This document shows positions 23,701 through 35,873 of a stretch of 64,000 nucleotides of DNA, one piece after another. Numbering within the stretch: position 1 is the first letter of the stretch; every line of letters starts with the position of its first letter. The stretch comes from Odontocerum albicorne. Its lineage: Eukaryota > Arthropoda > Insecta > Trichoptera > Odontoceridae. Where the stretch lies: assembly GCA_949825065.1 (NCBI GenBank), contig OX463842.1, positions 53,330,034-53,394,033 of the forward strand. Direction: 5' to 3'. Position numbers and translations under genes: made by a program. The notes under the pieces were generated by a model. That model did no database searches. It was not told where the DNA came from and worked only from the letters and a program-made list of their open reading frames with translations.

Positions 23701-26700
23701 TGGAAAATTTCGTAAACATTAACAAGTGTTGTTTCTTCACGTGCGGTATTATTACGAACACCTGCAATGATGAACTGCAAGTTCTGTGACTACTCTTGTA
23801 GTTCTAATTCCAAAGACTTGATTACTGAGGCCGTAGACAAAATGGATTATTGTGCTAAGCCTCTGAACTAATTTTTTTTTTGGATATTAAGTACGAAATG
23901 TTTCTTTAATTTTTCTGTTCCATTTGGTTTGTAACGACAATAGTATTCTCTAATTTTAACGTGTTTCTTTAATTCATAAAACAATACTCAATTGGTTTCA
24001 TATTTAACAATACTTTTATGTCTGCAAAATGTTTTTCTAGAATTTTTTTTTGTTTTATCACCAGAAAATTTCTATCACACCGCAAAAAGTCTCAAGTTGT
24101 TTCATTTTTAAGGCAGGTGTAAATGGCGCGAAATGGTCACCTGTGGGGGTGAGGGATGATGTCGCGGGGGCCGACGGTGCGGGTAGGGAGAACGTGGGGT
24201 GGACGCAGAGCGGAAGCGACCCAACGGAACCGGAAATTTACTCTTCCAGAAGGGACACTTCAATTCCAGACGGTGCATGAAATCGTAAAGGTCTTTACAA
24301 TCCCTGAAATCATTCAAGTCTCCTGAAAGTGCGTAAACACTGTACGTGGAATTTTGAATGTCGTCTATTATACAATGGCTCCTGAACTTTATCAACATTT
24401 AAAACATAAAAAATAACTTTGTAAGACACTTAATAGCCTTTTTATAGTATAATTAATGCAACACTTAAAAATGGTTTAAATAATAATATTAAGAATAAAA
24501 CGGTTTTATTTTATAAACCTTTACACCAATATTCAGATATGATTTATTTCGTTGTGACATTGCGTTTTGCTCAACAACAATAAAGATTCATTAATATCAC
24601 CGTCCTTGCGTTTTCCCATTTCCTTGAGGTCTTCGTGATGAGTCGCCTCACTTCATTGTGACCTATTCATGGTCATCTCCGAAGTTAAGTTCAAATTACG
24701 TATATTCTGATTGATGTTAACTTGCAATAGCTTTTTTGGATAACCGCTTACTTTATTTTAAGAAACTAACATTATCAGTGTCTCACATATTCAGCTGGTT
24801 TGCTTTGAACATATTCATACCACCAAAGCTGAAATATTTTCAATTCCAGCAAAATTAAAGTAATTTTTAGGTTACCTTTTGTATAATTGTTTTCTGTTCT
24901 TTTCTTTTTGAGTAATTTTTTAAATCTCTAGTAGTATGTGTATTTTGGTAGCATGATATCTCTCTTTTTGAGATCAAAATTATTGTTTACCACTTATCAT
25001 CTATACAAGAGTACTGATCTTATAACGTTTTGATATATTTTTTCCATTTAGCTTTATGAAAAGTCCTGTGTATTTAACTTATTTTTCCGTGTCAAAGTAA
25101 TTATACTACTTCTTTCTGGAATTTTGCCACCTGGATAACACTCCACGAAGTCCTTTTCGGTGCAAGACACCGTGTTCTTAAAGCACTGCAGTAAGTATTG
25201 CTCATATACTATTCCTTTCCGCAGATGCAAAGAGGCGATACTTAGTTATCTTATACGGAGTCAGTTGAGAGATTTTCAAGTCCTTTATGACAGTTTAGGG
25301 CCCGATGATACTAACTTCACAGGAGAAATCCACGCCCCCAGTGCGTGATGTTCTTCGTAACTTATTCTCTAGTAACAATAGGTACGAGTATGTAATTGTT
25401 CGGAAAGCTTGGCTGTCTTCATGAAACTGTGTCTGGATTGAAGGTCGCGGAGGTAGTGGTTATGCGGAGGTTGTTTAGGGTAATCCAGGAGGCTGGATTT
25501 CTCAACATTGCTTCTCATATACTCGTACATTTACTGATCATTGGTGAAGTTATCCTATCGATGATGTGCACCTTATTTTGTGAGGCGAGTTTAAGGTAAC
25601 TTTCGATCAGATTGTATGTATTATGTCAATTACATATGGCTCTCACTTCGTCCACATCCATACATCTTGTCAAACATGATCTTTTTATTGTTCACACTAT
25701 TTACCTTTCCCTGCATTAAACAGTTCCGCCGTTTGGTGTCCCACTCTTTCATTGGTCTATCTCTTCCCCACTCTCCCTTCCTTTCAGACGTATATTTTTG
25801 TTTCTAAAGTCTTTCACAACTCATTTTTGAGATGGTTGTGGCCGAATCATTTCAAGATATTTTTCTAAATTATTTTTATAACGTCAATCTCTAACAAACA
25901 ATCAAAGTCCTTTATCTGATTTTTTTTTCGTTATACATTGTAATATATGATATTTTATACAAATAACGCATTTATTACTCTTGTTGAACACCCAGGGTTT
26001 GTTTCTATAGATAAAGTTAACACTAGCATATCACTAACCGCAAACATCTTTTTAAAACTGCTATTTGAGGTGAGAAAGGAATCGAGATGACAAATATGAA
26101 AAAAAAACTGATATTAATAAAACAGTCAATGCTTAGACAAAATGAATTTAAACTTCTACTAGCGTTAACACAAGATAATGTCGTAACTCCAGTTTATATA
26201 AAAAAATATATAAAAAAAGGTGGATAGTCGTATATTGGGAGAGCAGTGGCCGGTCATACGGTTATAACCCGTTGGCAGGAATTCCTCAGTCATGTGTTAA
26301 ATGAATTCGGATGGAGGGACGTAATAAAACTTGACGTTCCACAGGGCGGGCTGGGCGGAGCGAGGTCGGAAGGGGGGCGATGGGTGGCCACCACCCTTGT
26401 GCAGCCTCCGCAGCCCCAACTCGGCGGTTTGCTCTTCTCAGTTTTGACAGGAGTGTCAATCCAAGTTTTGTTTTCTCCCGAGTTTGTATACTCGGTACAA
26501 TATATATGAGTAGATTCATCGGATCCCCCTTAAAAATTAACTCCGTTTTACTGTGTTTCCGAGAGATCAAACTTTATGACATTATCATCATTATCAATTA
26601 GCAATTTTCTAAATACTTATCATAAACGGACAATGCAAAAATTTGCAAATTATATTAAGAATTAGCATATTTCTTTAAAAATATTTTTTTAAAACGGGTT

Positions 26701-26929
26701 CCTGTTAATCTATTAATTTTTTATTTTCGTCATCAATACCTTAACAAGGGGCAGAATTTTGAAATAAGATATAAAAGTAATAAATAATTGAAATTTTTAA
26801 ATTTAAATAGCCAACATGATTTAAAGTACCTTTTACCTTTATCTGATAATGCACATCACTTATGTATGAGCGCAATACCTCCAATAAGCAGCTTGCATTA
26901 TATTCTGCAACGGAAAATAAAAACAAAAG
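23701..26929. other. Mixed AT-rich DNA with two GC-rich patches, no supported gene
   Basis: GC-rich patches lie at about 24112-24240 and 26340-26440. The first has a donor-like GTGAGG at 24151-24156 on the plus strand and an acceptor-like CCCTCACCCCCACAG on the minus strand. The second has TTTGCTCTTCTCAG on the plus strand. Neither makes a closed exon. TACGAGTA lies at 25383-25390 and TACTCGTA at 25520-25527. Confidence 0.4.
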
Positions 26930-26967
26930 AACAGTTTATATAGCACCGTTTAGACAGTAAACTCTCA
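26930..26967 (+). mobile_element. Left half of repeat R-C interrupted by a TTAA element
   Basis: TTTATATAGCACCGTTTAGA..AACTCTCA matches 42085-42140 (TTTATATAACGCCGTTTATA..GACTCTCC). The right half resumes after the inserted element at 27506 as GGACGCTCTTACT, against GGGCGCTCTTACT at 42130. Confidence 0.65.
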
Positions 26968-27505
26968 TTAACCCTTCCTATCCTGTGATGTGTAACTAGT
27001 ACACATTGCTTCGAAAAATTTTAATATCTCTATAAATATAATAAATACTGGGTTCAATTAACACACATACACACACACTGGCGCACGTTTAATTGTATTC
27101 TGGAATACAATTAAACGTGTGCCAGTGTGTGATAGGTATATTCATTAAAAAAAAAACGCTAAGAGTGAGGAAGTGACACTATTCACGTCTCACTCTCACT
27201 CTTCTTATATAGGAATATAATCTCGCAAGAAATATAATCTCGGTTCGCTCGCTTCTCTCGCTTCAATAGCTTTCGGGCAGCCATTTGAGGTGGTTGTATC
27301 GCCCGTTTCGTGAACGTCGGCCGATGTTTTTTTTTCATGTTTTCAGCAATAAAATTTCAATTAATATCACTTTTGACTTCAAATTTAATTAATTTAATTG
27401 ATTGGTCAAGAACATTCTTATTTTAAATCCCTCATTTTGACATGTGTATTGAATGCACAGCATCGGTACGCGCAGATTTTTTTAGCACAGGAAGGAAAAA
27501 GTTAA
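26968..27505 (+). mobile_element. piggyBac-like TTAA element (PB-A, copy 2), nested in repeat R-C
   Basis: TTAA at 26968-26971 and 27502-27505 flank a 530-bp body with ends CCCTTCCTATCCTGTGATG and AGCACAGGAAGGAAAAAG. It is collinear with the 51738 copy but shorter, and carries a 29-bp foldback at 27072-27131 not present in that copy. The empty site at 42126-42129 shows a single TTAA, so the duplication is directly demonstrated. Confidence 0.85.
27072..27131. repeat. 29-bp inverted repeat, one mismatch, 2-nt loop
   Basis: The arms are 27072-27100 and 27103-27131 (CACACACTGGCRCACGTTTA...). In the 51.7-kb sister element only the right arm is present, so this is an inverted duplication created after insertion or in a progenitor. 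Confidence 0.9.
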
Positions 27506-27540
27506 GGACGCTCTTACTGTATAAAAATATCATTTAAGTG

Positions 27541-27929
27541 CTTTCTAAAGCTTCACATGCCACCTGACACGACGAGGCAGATCATTCTTACTATAGTCAC
27601 AGGACTAGTATTGGCAAAAGCTTTATCATAATACCCACCCAAGTGGATTGATTTGGAACAACTTATTTATTAAATGAAAAATATATCAACATTAAAGTTG
27701 TCTTTCTCTCCAAAGAAACTCCCCTCAGACGTAGATTTGAAAAAGTAGAATAAAAACATCCCATTAAGGGACTTACAATACAAAGAGACAATGTTTTACG
27801 AGTAAATCAATCCATTCGTAATAATTAAGCTAGTGTAGACTTTTTAGAAGCGGATCCAATAGAAACTAACTCACATTTAGAGATATTACATAACATATTT
27901 GATCACAAAGACAGGTATATTTAATGTTG
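27541..27929. other. AT-rich DNA with one octamer scar
   Basis: TACGAGTA lies at 27797-27804. No gene is seen. Confidence 0.45.
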
Positions 27930-29515
27930 TAACTAATCCACGTGTAGGCACAGAATACATCACGTATATTTGTAATATTTTCGGTAAGCAACTATCGTTA
28001 TTTTTGTCTACCTTACCAGCCTATGCAAATAATTTACATTATGCATCATTGCTAACAATAATATAATATATCGCATTATCTCCGGTAAGCAGCTAAACGT
28101 TTTTATTTTGTTTTACTAGCCCACCTAAAGTATTAATACACATTAGGTAAACATGTGATAGCAATATCACCGCTAAGCAGTTATCGTAATTTTTGTCTCA
28201 TTAATTTGCCGATATAGCTAATTTACATTTTGTATGATTGCAATATCATTATTAAGCACCAACATTATATTGCATAACTAATCCATAAATCACCGATTAA
28301 TAATTTACATTATATTCTGTAATTAACTCACATAAAGAGATAATGCACATAATACACAATTGCAATATATCCAGTAAGCAGCTAACATAATATTGTGTAA
28401 GTAATCCACATTGCAGATAATGCGCATTATGTATGACAGCAATATCTCCGGTTAGCAGCTAACATAATATTGTGTACGTAACCCACATTGCAGATAAAGC
28501 ACATTATGTATGGTAGCAATATCTCCGGTAACCAGCTAACATAGTGTGTAAGTAACCCATATTGCAGATAATGCACATTATGTATGATAGCAATATATCT
28601 GGTAAGCAGCTAGCATAATATTGAGTAAGTAACCCACACTGCAGATAACGCACATTATTCATGGTAGCAATATCTCCGGTAAGCAGCTAACATAATATTG
28701 TCTAAGTAACCCACTTTGCAGATAATGCGCATTATGTATGATAGCAATATCTCCGGTAAGCAGCTTACATAATATTGTGTAGGTAACCCACTTTGCAGTT
28801 AATGTACATTATGTATGATAGCAATATCTCCGGTAAGCAGCTAACATAATATTGTGTAAGTAACCCACTTTGCAGATAATTCAAATTATGGATGATAGCA
28901 ATATCTCCGGTAAGCAACTAATATAATATTATGTAAGTAACCCATATTGCAGATAATGCACATTATGTATGATAGCAATATCTCCGGTAAGCAGCTAACA
29001 TAATATTGTGTAAGTAACCCATTTTGCAGATAATTCACATTATGGATGATAGCAATATCTCCGGTAAGCAGCTAATATAATATTGTGTAAGTAACACACA
29101 TTGCAGATAATTTATATTAGGTATGATAGCAATATTTCCGGTAAGCAGCTAACATAATATTGTGTAAGTGACCCACATTGCAGATAATGCACATTATGTA
29201 TGATAGCAATATCTACGGTGAGCAGCTAACATAATATTATATAAGTAATTCCCATTGGAGATAATGCACATCATGTATAACAGCAATATCTCCGGTAAAC
29301 AGCTAACATTATATTATGTAAATAACCCACATTGCAGATAATGCACATCATGCATGATAGCAATATATCCGATAAGCAGCTAACATAATACTGTGTAAGA
29401 AACCCGCATTGGAGATAATGCACACCATGTATGATCGCAATATCTCCGCTTAACAGCTGTCATTATATTGTATAACTAACCCATATACGGAGATAATTCA
29501 CATAATGTACTATCG
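27930..29515. repeat. 77-bp satellite array, about 20 copies, decayed at both edges
   Basis: The unit includes GCAATATCTCCGGTAAGCAG, CTAACATAATATTGTGTAAG, TAACCCACATTGCAGATAAT and GCACATTATGTATGATA. CTCCGG occurs at 28674, 28751 and 28828, giving a 77-bp period. Units before about 28350 and after about 29220 are progressively diverged, the usual pattern of a homogenised core with ageing edges. Confidence 0.95.
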
Positions 29516-29807
29516 CTATGAGCGTGAAACCGGCGAGCGGATTCAACGGGTGCGGTTTTAATATTAAATAAGGTTGAAATTTGTGCATATATGCACGATG
29601 CAACTCATTCCTGTTGACTGCAGAGTCCAAAATGGTGTCACCGACATCTGCACGAGTACACCCGATTACACTTGAATGTTAATTTTATAGTTTCATATTT
29701 TACTTTCACTGATTTTTACATAGATTTTGTTTTATTCAAATGTAAAAAAAAACATAAAGGTTATTTCTATTCAGCCAGTTTTTGTTGAAATCTAATAATG
29801 TTAGACG

Positions 29808-29970
29808 ACGCTGTGGCTTAGCTGGTAAGACACATGTTTTCAAATCTAGGTATACAAATTCGATACCTATCGTAACCCTATTTATTTAAAAAAGTTTTCC
29901 ACTTTGGTTTTCGCTTCAAACCTTTTAAAGGTAATTTTGGTTGGTTGAAAGGAATTGCAATTTATAGGAA
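29808..29970 (+). mobile_element. tRNA-derived SINE, plus strand, degraded
   Basis: TGGCTTAGCTGG is a good A box, and AAATTCGATACC about 45 bp later is a degraded B box. The body GGTTGGTTGAAAGGAATTG matches the SINE body seen at 59.5 kb (minus). Confidence 0.6.
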
Positions 29971-30021
29971 GAGATATAGCCCCCTGCATACATGCATGTT
30001 TTTTTAAAAACATTTTATAAC

Positions 30022-30165
30022 TGAATGGTTGAAGTAAAATAGGCACTAAGTACCAAAAAAAAACTAGGTATGCAGTTTCATTCTATATGACATATAGAAC
30101 GAAACTGCTACTTAGTTTTTTTTTTGTTTTTTTTTTTGGTACTTAGTGTACCAGTACCATTCAAC
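30022..30165. repeat. Large imperfect foldback (~50-60-bp arms)
   Basis: GAATGGTTGAAGTAAAATAG..CACTAAGTACCAAAAA pairs with its complement ending at about 30165. The centre GCAGTTTCRTTCTATATG pairs around one unpaired base near 30090. The T-rich right arm is longer than the A-rich left arm, so an expanded homopolymer breaks the symmetry. Confidence 0.85.
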
Positions 30166-30320
30166 TTAACATATAAGCTTAAAAGCTTACTTTAAAGTTC
30201 TTTTTTCATCCTTCTTTTTCAAACATACATGAGTATACAGTTTGTCTTTATTATTTTTCAAGATTTTTATATTATCATTTGTCGATAATGTTGTGTTAAA
30301 ATGAAAAAAAAAACAGATGC

Positions 30321-30570
30321 GTGAGACTCTCGCGCGGTAGAAGTGAAACTTCTTAAGTCCTAGGAAAATTTGATTGTATGCATAGCTTTCTTCCGTTTGT
30401 TAACGATTTTTTTGGGATTAGGAAATGATTATGTGGAATTTAATTAAAGAAAACCTCTCTTAATTAAATTAAAAAAATATTTAATAATAATAATTTAGTA
30501 TAATAATAATATTATACACTTTTCGTGGCATTCAGGATAATTTGCCCTACCGCGCCTATGGAAGTTTCAT
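30321..30570 (+). mobile_element. Interspersed repeat family R-A, copy 2
   Basis: Shares both ends and internal motifs (GGAAATGATTATGTGGAATT, AATTAAAGAAAACCTCTCTT) with 1127-2045 but has a short A/T core. It is probably closer to the ancestral length. Confidence 0.65.
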
Positions 30571-30612
30571 TTAAAAAATAATGAAATAAATTTAGTTTTC
30601 GTTTTGCATTAT

Positions 30613-30767
30613 GTGACAATTTGTTAATGTTATTTTCCAATATTTGACAATTTGTTAATGTTATTTTCCAATATGTGACAATTTGTTAATGTTATTTTCC
30701 AATATGTGACAATTTGTTAATGTTATTTTCCAATATGTGACAATTTGTTAATGTTATTTTCAATATA
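30613..30767. repeat. 31-bp tandem array, 5 copies
   Basis: Unit GTGACAATTTGTTAATGTTA plus TTTTCCAATAT. It begins about 40 bp after repeat R-A copy 2. Confidence 0.95.
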
Positions 30768-31487
30768 AAATTGGCATTGACTCTTAATTTTGATTAAAAT
30801 TTGATTTTTATCTATTAAGTATCTAAAACACAAATCACATTTGAGATTAATTGACTTTTTTAAATATTTATTGAATGAATAAATATATAATACTTTTGAA
30901 AGTTTAACTTTAAATTGAACCAAAGACACAGCCTTGATAAACAGTATTTTTTGCTAAATTCTTTGTGTGTCTTTCTCGCCTGGACTCGTTTTGCTCCACT
31001 GGGGTGTACCTAGAATACGATGTCCTTAGCCCTGTCTCTCGATCCTCCCCGTGTTCTCACCCTCGCCTCCCACCCTTCCCGGGACAATCTCAGCAGTTCC
31101 ACAAAATTGAATGGCGGATTCCATGTTATCTTTCGCCGCTCTTTATAGTTTCCCTATACTTTCCGAACTCCAATGGAATCCTTCCTTCTTCTTTCACTTA
31201 CTTCAATGCTTACACAGAAACGACCTTAGCGAAGTGAACATCTTATTTCACAGTACCGCGATAGAGAGCGAGAGGAATCGGAAAAGAGTCGAAATGTTGT
31301 TAAACACATATATTCCTTTCAAATCAATTCTATAGAAGACTCTTTTGAAAAAAAAAATGGACTATTTACTTTAAAAGATGAACGCTAAATCAGAAAAAAA
31401 CATTAGTCTTAAAATATTCCCCTTAACTTTTTAAATAATGAATAAACTTTATTTACAATATTAAAACTAGACCTCGAATAAACTTTG
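30768..31487. other. AT-rich DNA with a pyrimidine-rich GC patch
   Basis: Positions 31020-31095 are rich in C and T and end in an acceptor-like GACAATCTCAG. The following frame has no recognised content. No gene is supported. Confidence 0.35.
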
Positions 31488-33062
31488 GTCACCTCTTACA
31501 AAGATGATTTCTTATAATGATTCTATATTTGTCACCTCTTACAAAGATGATTTCTTATAATGATTATATATTTGTCACCTCTTACAAAGATGATTTCTTA
31601 TAATGATTCTATATTTGTCACCTCTTACAAAGATGATTTTTTATAATGATTCTATATTTGTCACCTCTTACAAAGATGATTTCTTATAATGATTCTATAT
31701 TTGTCACCTCTTACAAAGATGATTTCTTATAATGATTCTATATTTGTCACCTCTTACAAAGATGATTTCTTATAATGATTCTATATTTGTCACCTCTTAC
31801 AAAGATGATTTCTTATAATGATTTTATATGTGTCACCTCTTACAAAGATGATTTCTTATAATTATTCTATATTTGTATGATTCTATATTTGTCACATCTT
31901 ACAAAGATGATTTCTTATAATGATTTTATATTTGTCACCTCTTACAAAGATGATTTCTTATAATGATTCTATATTTGTCACATCTTACAAAGATGATTTC
32001 TTATAATGATTCTATATTTGTCACTTCTTACAAATATGATTTCTTATAATGATTCTATATTTGTCACCTCTTACAAAGATGATTTCTTATAATGATTCTA
32101 TATTTGTCACCTCTTACAAAGATGATTTCTTATAATGATTCTATATTTGTCACCTCTTACAAAGATGATTTCTTATAATGATTCTATATTTGTCACCTCT
32201 TACAAAGATGATTTCTTATAATGATTCTATATTTGTCACCTCTTACAAAGATGATTTCTTATAATGATTCTATATTTGTCACCTCTTACAAAGATGATTT
32301 CTTATAATGATTCTATATTTGTCACCTCTTACAAAGATGATTTCTTATAATGATTCTATATTTGTCACCTCTTACAAAGATGATTTCTTATAATGATTCT
32401 ATATTTGTCACCTCTTACAAAGATGATTTCTTATAATGATTCTATATTTGTCACCTCTTACAAAGATGATTTCTTATAATGATTTTATATGTGTCACCTC
32501 TTACAAAGATGATTTCTTATAATTATTCTATATTTGTATGATTCTATATTTGTCACATCTTACAAAGATGATTTCTTATAATGATTTTATATTTGTCACC
32601 TCTTACAAAGATGATTTCTTATAATGATTCTATATTTGTCACATCTTACAAAGCTGATTTCTTATAATGATTCTATATTTGTCACTTCTTACAAATATGA
32701 TTTCTTATAATGATTCTATATTTGTCACCTCTTACAAAGATGATTTCTTATAATGATTCTATATTTGTCACCTCTTACAAAGATGATTTCTTATAATGAT
32801 TCTATATTTGTCACCTCTTACAAAGATGATTTCTTATAATGATTCTATATTTGTCACCTCTTACAAAGATGATTTCTTATAATGATTCTATATTTGTCAC
32901 ATCTTACAAAGATGATTTCTTATAATGATTATATATTTGTCACCTCTTACAAAGAGGATTTCTTATAATGATTCTATATTTGTCACCTCTTACAAAGATG
33001 ATTTCTTATAATGATTCTATATTTGTCACCTCTTACAAAGATGATTTCTTATAATGATTCTT
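31488..33062. repeat. 43-bp satellite array, about 36 copies, with a 661-bp internal duplication
   Basis: Unit GTCACCTCTTACAAAGATGA plus TTTCTTATAATGATTCTATATTT. Rare variants (ATTTTATATGTG at 31821 and 32482; CAAATATGAT at 32031 and 32692; the 16-bp slip TATGATTCTATATTTG in each) recur exactly 661 bp apart, which is 15 units plus 16 bp. So a block of the array was duplicated as a whole. Apart from these, units are almost identical. Confidence 0.97.
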
Positions 33063-33639
33063 AATTTGATAAGCTAAAACTTGAAAACGTTACATTAGTC
33101 GTATTAAATAAATAAATATACATTTTTTTTTAAATTGACATATGACTTTACTATAGACGGAACGCCTACCATAAAAATATGGTATTTTACGTTTACATTT
33201 TTATTCACTTAGTACATATTTAAATATTTTTTTTGCAGTCCTTAAAAACAAATTTATCTATACGGGTATTCAAAGAAACGGTTAAACAATAGAACATTTT
33301 TGTTATTACCTAAATAAAAAATTAAAAAAATCGGAGCTGTTAAGTGATTTCTAGGGATAGATAATTTAGCACCGTAAAAAATATTCTTTTCGTGGATTCA
33401 GTTAAAAAAAGTTTTTATAATTTTACATGTTAATGGTCCAAATTTTAAAAGTGCGAAAATTCCATAAAGCATTTTTTTTAAGATTTCCTACAATTTGTAA
33501 GGAACATATTCAAAGTTTTAAAATTTTGTCTTATGGGATTAAAAAACTAACCGATTTAAAAAAATATATAACTAAATCAAATGTATTGCACCTTTACAGA
33601 TCTAACTAAATATTACTACTGGGGTAATCCGTATTTCTT
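33063..33639. other. AT-rich DNA, no gene seen
   Basis: Nothing recognised. One open frame (33427-33609) has amino-acid composition typical of AT-rich noncoding DNA. Confidence 0.4.
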
Positions 33640-34110
33640 ACAATAAAATTCTGAGTATGCCAGTGACCAGATCTTGGATAGCACCATGTTTCTTTAAATT
33701 TACCGTTCAATGAAAAACATGCGTTGGTAATGATGAGATTGTGTCAAGTACATTTCGAAAGCAGCAGTTCATCGTTTGCGTTCATTATATACATGCCATT
33801 TCCTTCTGTAGCACCCTGCTAGATATCGGAGTCTTTGTCCACTATCAATGAAGTCACCAAACAGTATAATACGCTCATAGCTGGAATTTTCTTGAGAACA
33901 TTTTCAAGCTGTCATAAAAGACTCCTTAACTTCGACAACTGCGTCCAGTGTGGGGGTATAGGAAACGACATTAAAGTAAACATTATCTGAGATTTAGTAG
34001 CGAAGAACCATTAATCTCTCTGAAATACCCACTGAGATCTGATCAAGTTTTACAGCACGTTTGTTTTTAATGGCAAATCTTACACCATGTAGTTTATAGC
34101 CATTTGCGAA
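33640..34110 (-). pseudogene. LINE AP-endonuclease domain remnant
   Basis: Minus-strand reading in three frames gives ISVGISERLMVLR, VSYTPTLDAVVEVKESFM, ERIILFGDFID, then ANDELLLSKCT*HNLIITNA, and GKFKETWCYPRSGHWH. The order (LPVGxNERLMxLR, AYAPTL, KxILLGDFNARVG, NGxxLLxxCAxxxLxITNTxF, KTTWxHPRSKHWH) is that of the apurinic-endonuclease domain of insect LINEs. The catalytic GDFN is GDFI here, and stops interrupt it. It is the only N-terminal LINE part in the window. Confidence 0.75.
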
Positions 34111-35829
34111 CTCTTTCTTCCAGAATATCAATCAATACCGATCCAATGTAAATAATTTCAATCGAACTTTGTAATAAATTTATCAAAAATTAATAAAACC
34201 GTGAAAATTTTCAACATTTCATCGAAATTATTGGGTGCGTACATGAGACATAATGCGTTTATTTATTTTAAAAGAAAGATAAAGTTTTGTGGCGGGTATT
34301 GGGGTAGGCATTAGGGATTCCATTAATTTAGGCGTTTCCGTCAAATTGCTATTATTCTGTGAGCCGAGCTGTCAGGCGGTCGAGGTGGATCGGCGGCGCC
34401 ACGACTCGGCTGCAGCGGCGGAAAACCTAGGAAATGCATTTATTTTCGAAAAAAGTCGTTATGATGGATTTGAACAAAACGAGACGACCACTGTAATTTT
34501 TATTAAACGATAAGATTTTCGTTTTTCCCTTCTCATGACGCCAAATATTTTGTCTGTCATCACAATTATTATTTTCAAACTGAGTTGTTTCACCACCAGA
34601 TAAGGAATTCCTTGTTTTTTATTTAGTTACGTCGCGTTCATAATAAAAAAGAAAATTTTAATATTTTAGTGTAGATGGCGCTGGATGGGACCAATGTTGT
34701 CCTGTTACAGTGTGGGTTATGATAGGATTGAAGTCAACTGCTTCGAAAATAATTTATTTTATAAGTGAAATTTATTGAAAATATAAATGATTCGGAAAAT
34801 GTACTACACACGTAACGAAATTCAAACGTTTACTAGAAACGCTGCAAACATAGCCCTTTAAAAAAGTGGTTCAATATTCGTTCAATTAAGTGGATTTTCA
34901 ATCAATTTCGGTTAAATCAAATTAAAAAACTACAAATCAAAACTTATTTAAATCTTCTAAGACACAGTGAGGTGTTTTTTCTCCATAATATATATTTTTA
35001 ATGACGTATATTTTTCCCCACTAGATTATGGACATTTGTTTTCACGCAAAATATAGTTTTTCTTCGGTGGTGCCAGTTACTGGGGCGAGGCGGCTTTACT
35101 ATGGAAATTGACTAATGCCATTAAACGAATGAACTGAACTCGCAGCCGACACCGCTTCTGAAAATATTCATCTCAGTTAAGTGGAATAAATAATGCATAA
35201 CCGTTCCCCGACAACTCGCTCTCCACTCCACGGAGCCAGCCTCATCTCGTCTCTCTCTCTGTATAGTACATGGTGCCGTGGCTAAGTGTTGGCTTCTGAA
35301 GAATTAATACGACCACGTGAAAGAGATGAATGGCCTTACAAAGTGTTGAATGATGAAGATCGATCGAGGGCGTGTGTCAGGATGATAGACGATTTAATTT
35401 CATACCGGTACTTGTTTATGTATGGAAAACCTTCGATATTTTGTAACTAGAAGTTGATGTCTTGAAAATAGGGATGGAATAAATCTTCAATCAGAAGCTT
35501 TAAAATCAAAAACAACACCTTCTCATTTTTTTTTAATATTTAATTGAAGTTTTCACAAATTGAGAGCTAGGGGTATTTATATTACTCTTGATTAAAGAAA
35601 TGAAAGAAAAAATCTACAACTGTTCAAAATATTTTTCAAGTTCAATGCATTGGAATTATACGTACGAGCAATTCATTTTAAAACTATATTTATTTAAGTG
35701 TAATATTTTATTTGTGTGTGCTAAAAGTGAACGGCCATCCTACATTGTAAAAAATAAGAATGCTACATGTACACTGCACAAAAATACATTTTAAAAATAA
35801 CGTTCTCATAAAAAAACGAATGCTCCACA
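34111..35829. other. AT-rich DNA with GC-rich patches, no supported gene
   Basis: GC-rich patches occur at about 34360-34430 and 35190-35290. The latter contains a run of TCTCTCTCTCTGTATAG that would serve as a splice acceptor, but no matching donor or convincing frame follows. No family match. Confidence 0.35.
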
Positions 35830-35873
35830 AAACCTTAGCGGGCTACTAAGAAGGTGAAAGATACGAATGCAAA
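35830..35873 (+). pseudogene. LINE C-terminal stub leading into the 67-bp satellite
   Basis: The frame reads KVKDTNAK and continues into the first array unit as D-I-C-R-D-R-K-V once six scar bases are skipped, matching the C-terminal motif of the LINEs at 14776 and 9062. Confidence 0.6.

Noticed and set aside
31488..33062. CRISPR-like regular repeat pattern
   Set aside because: Units are contiguous with no unique spacers, and the window is eukaryotic. The same applies to the 44-, 67- and 77-bp arrays.
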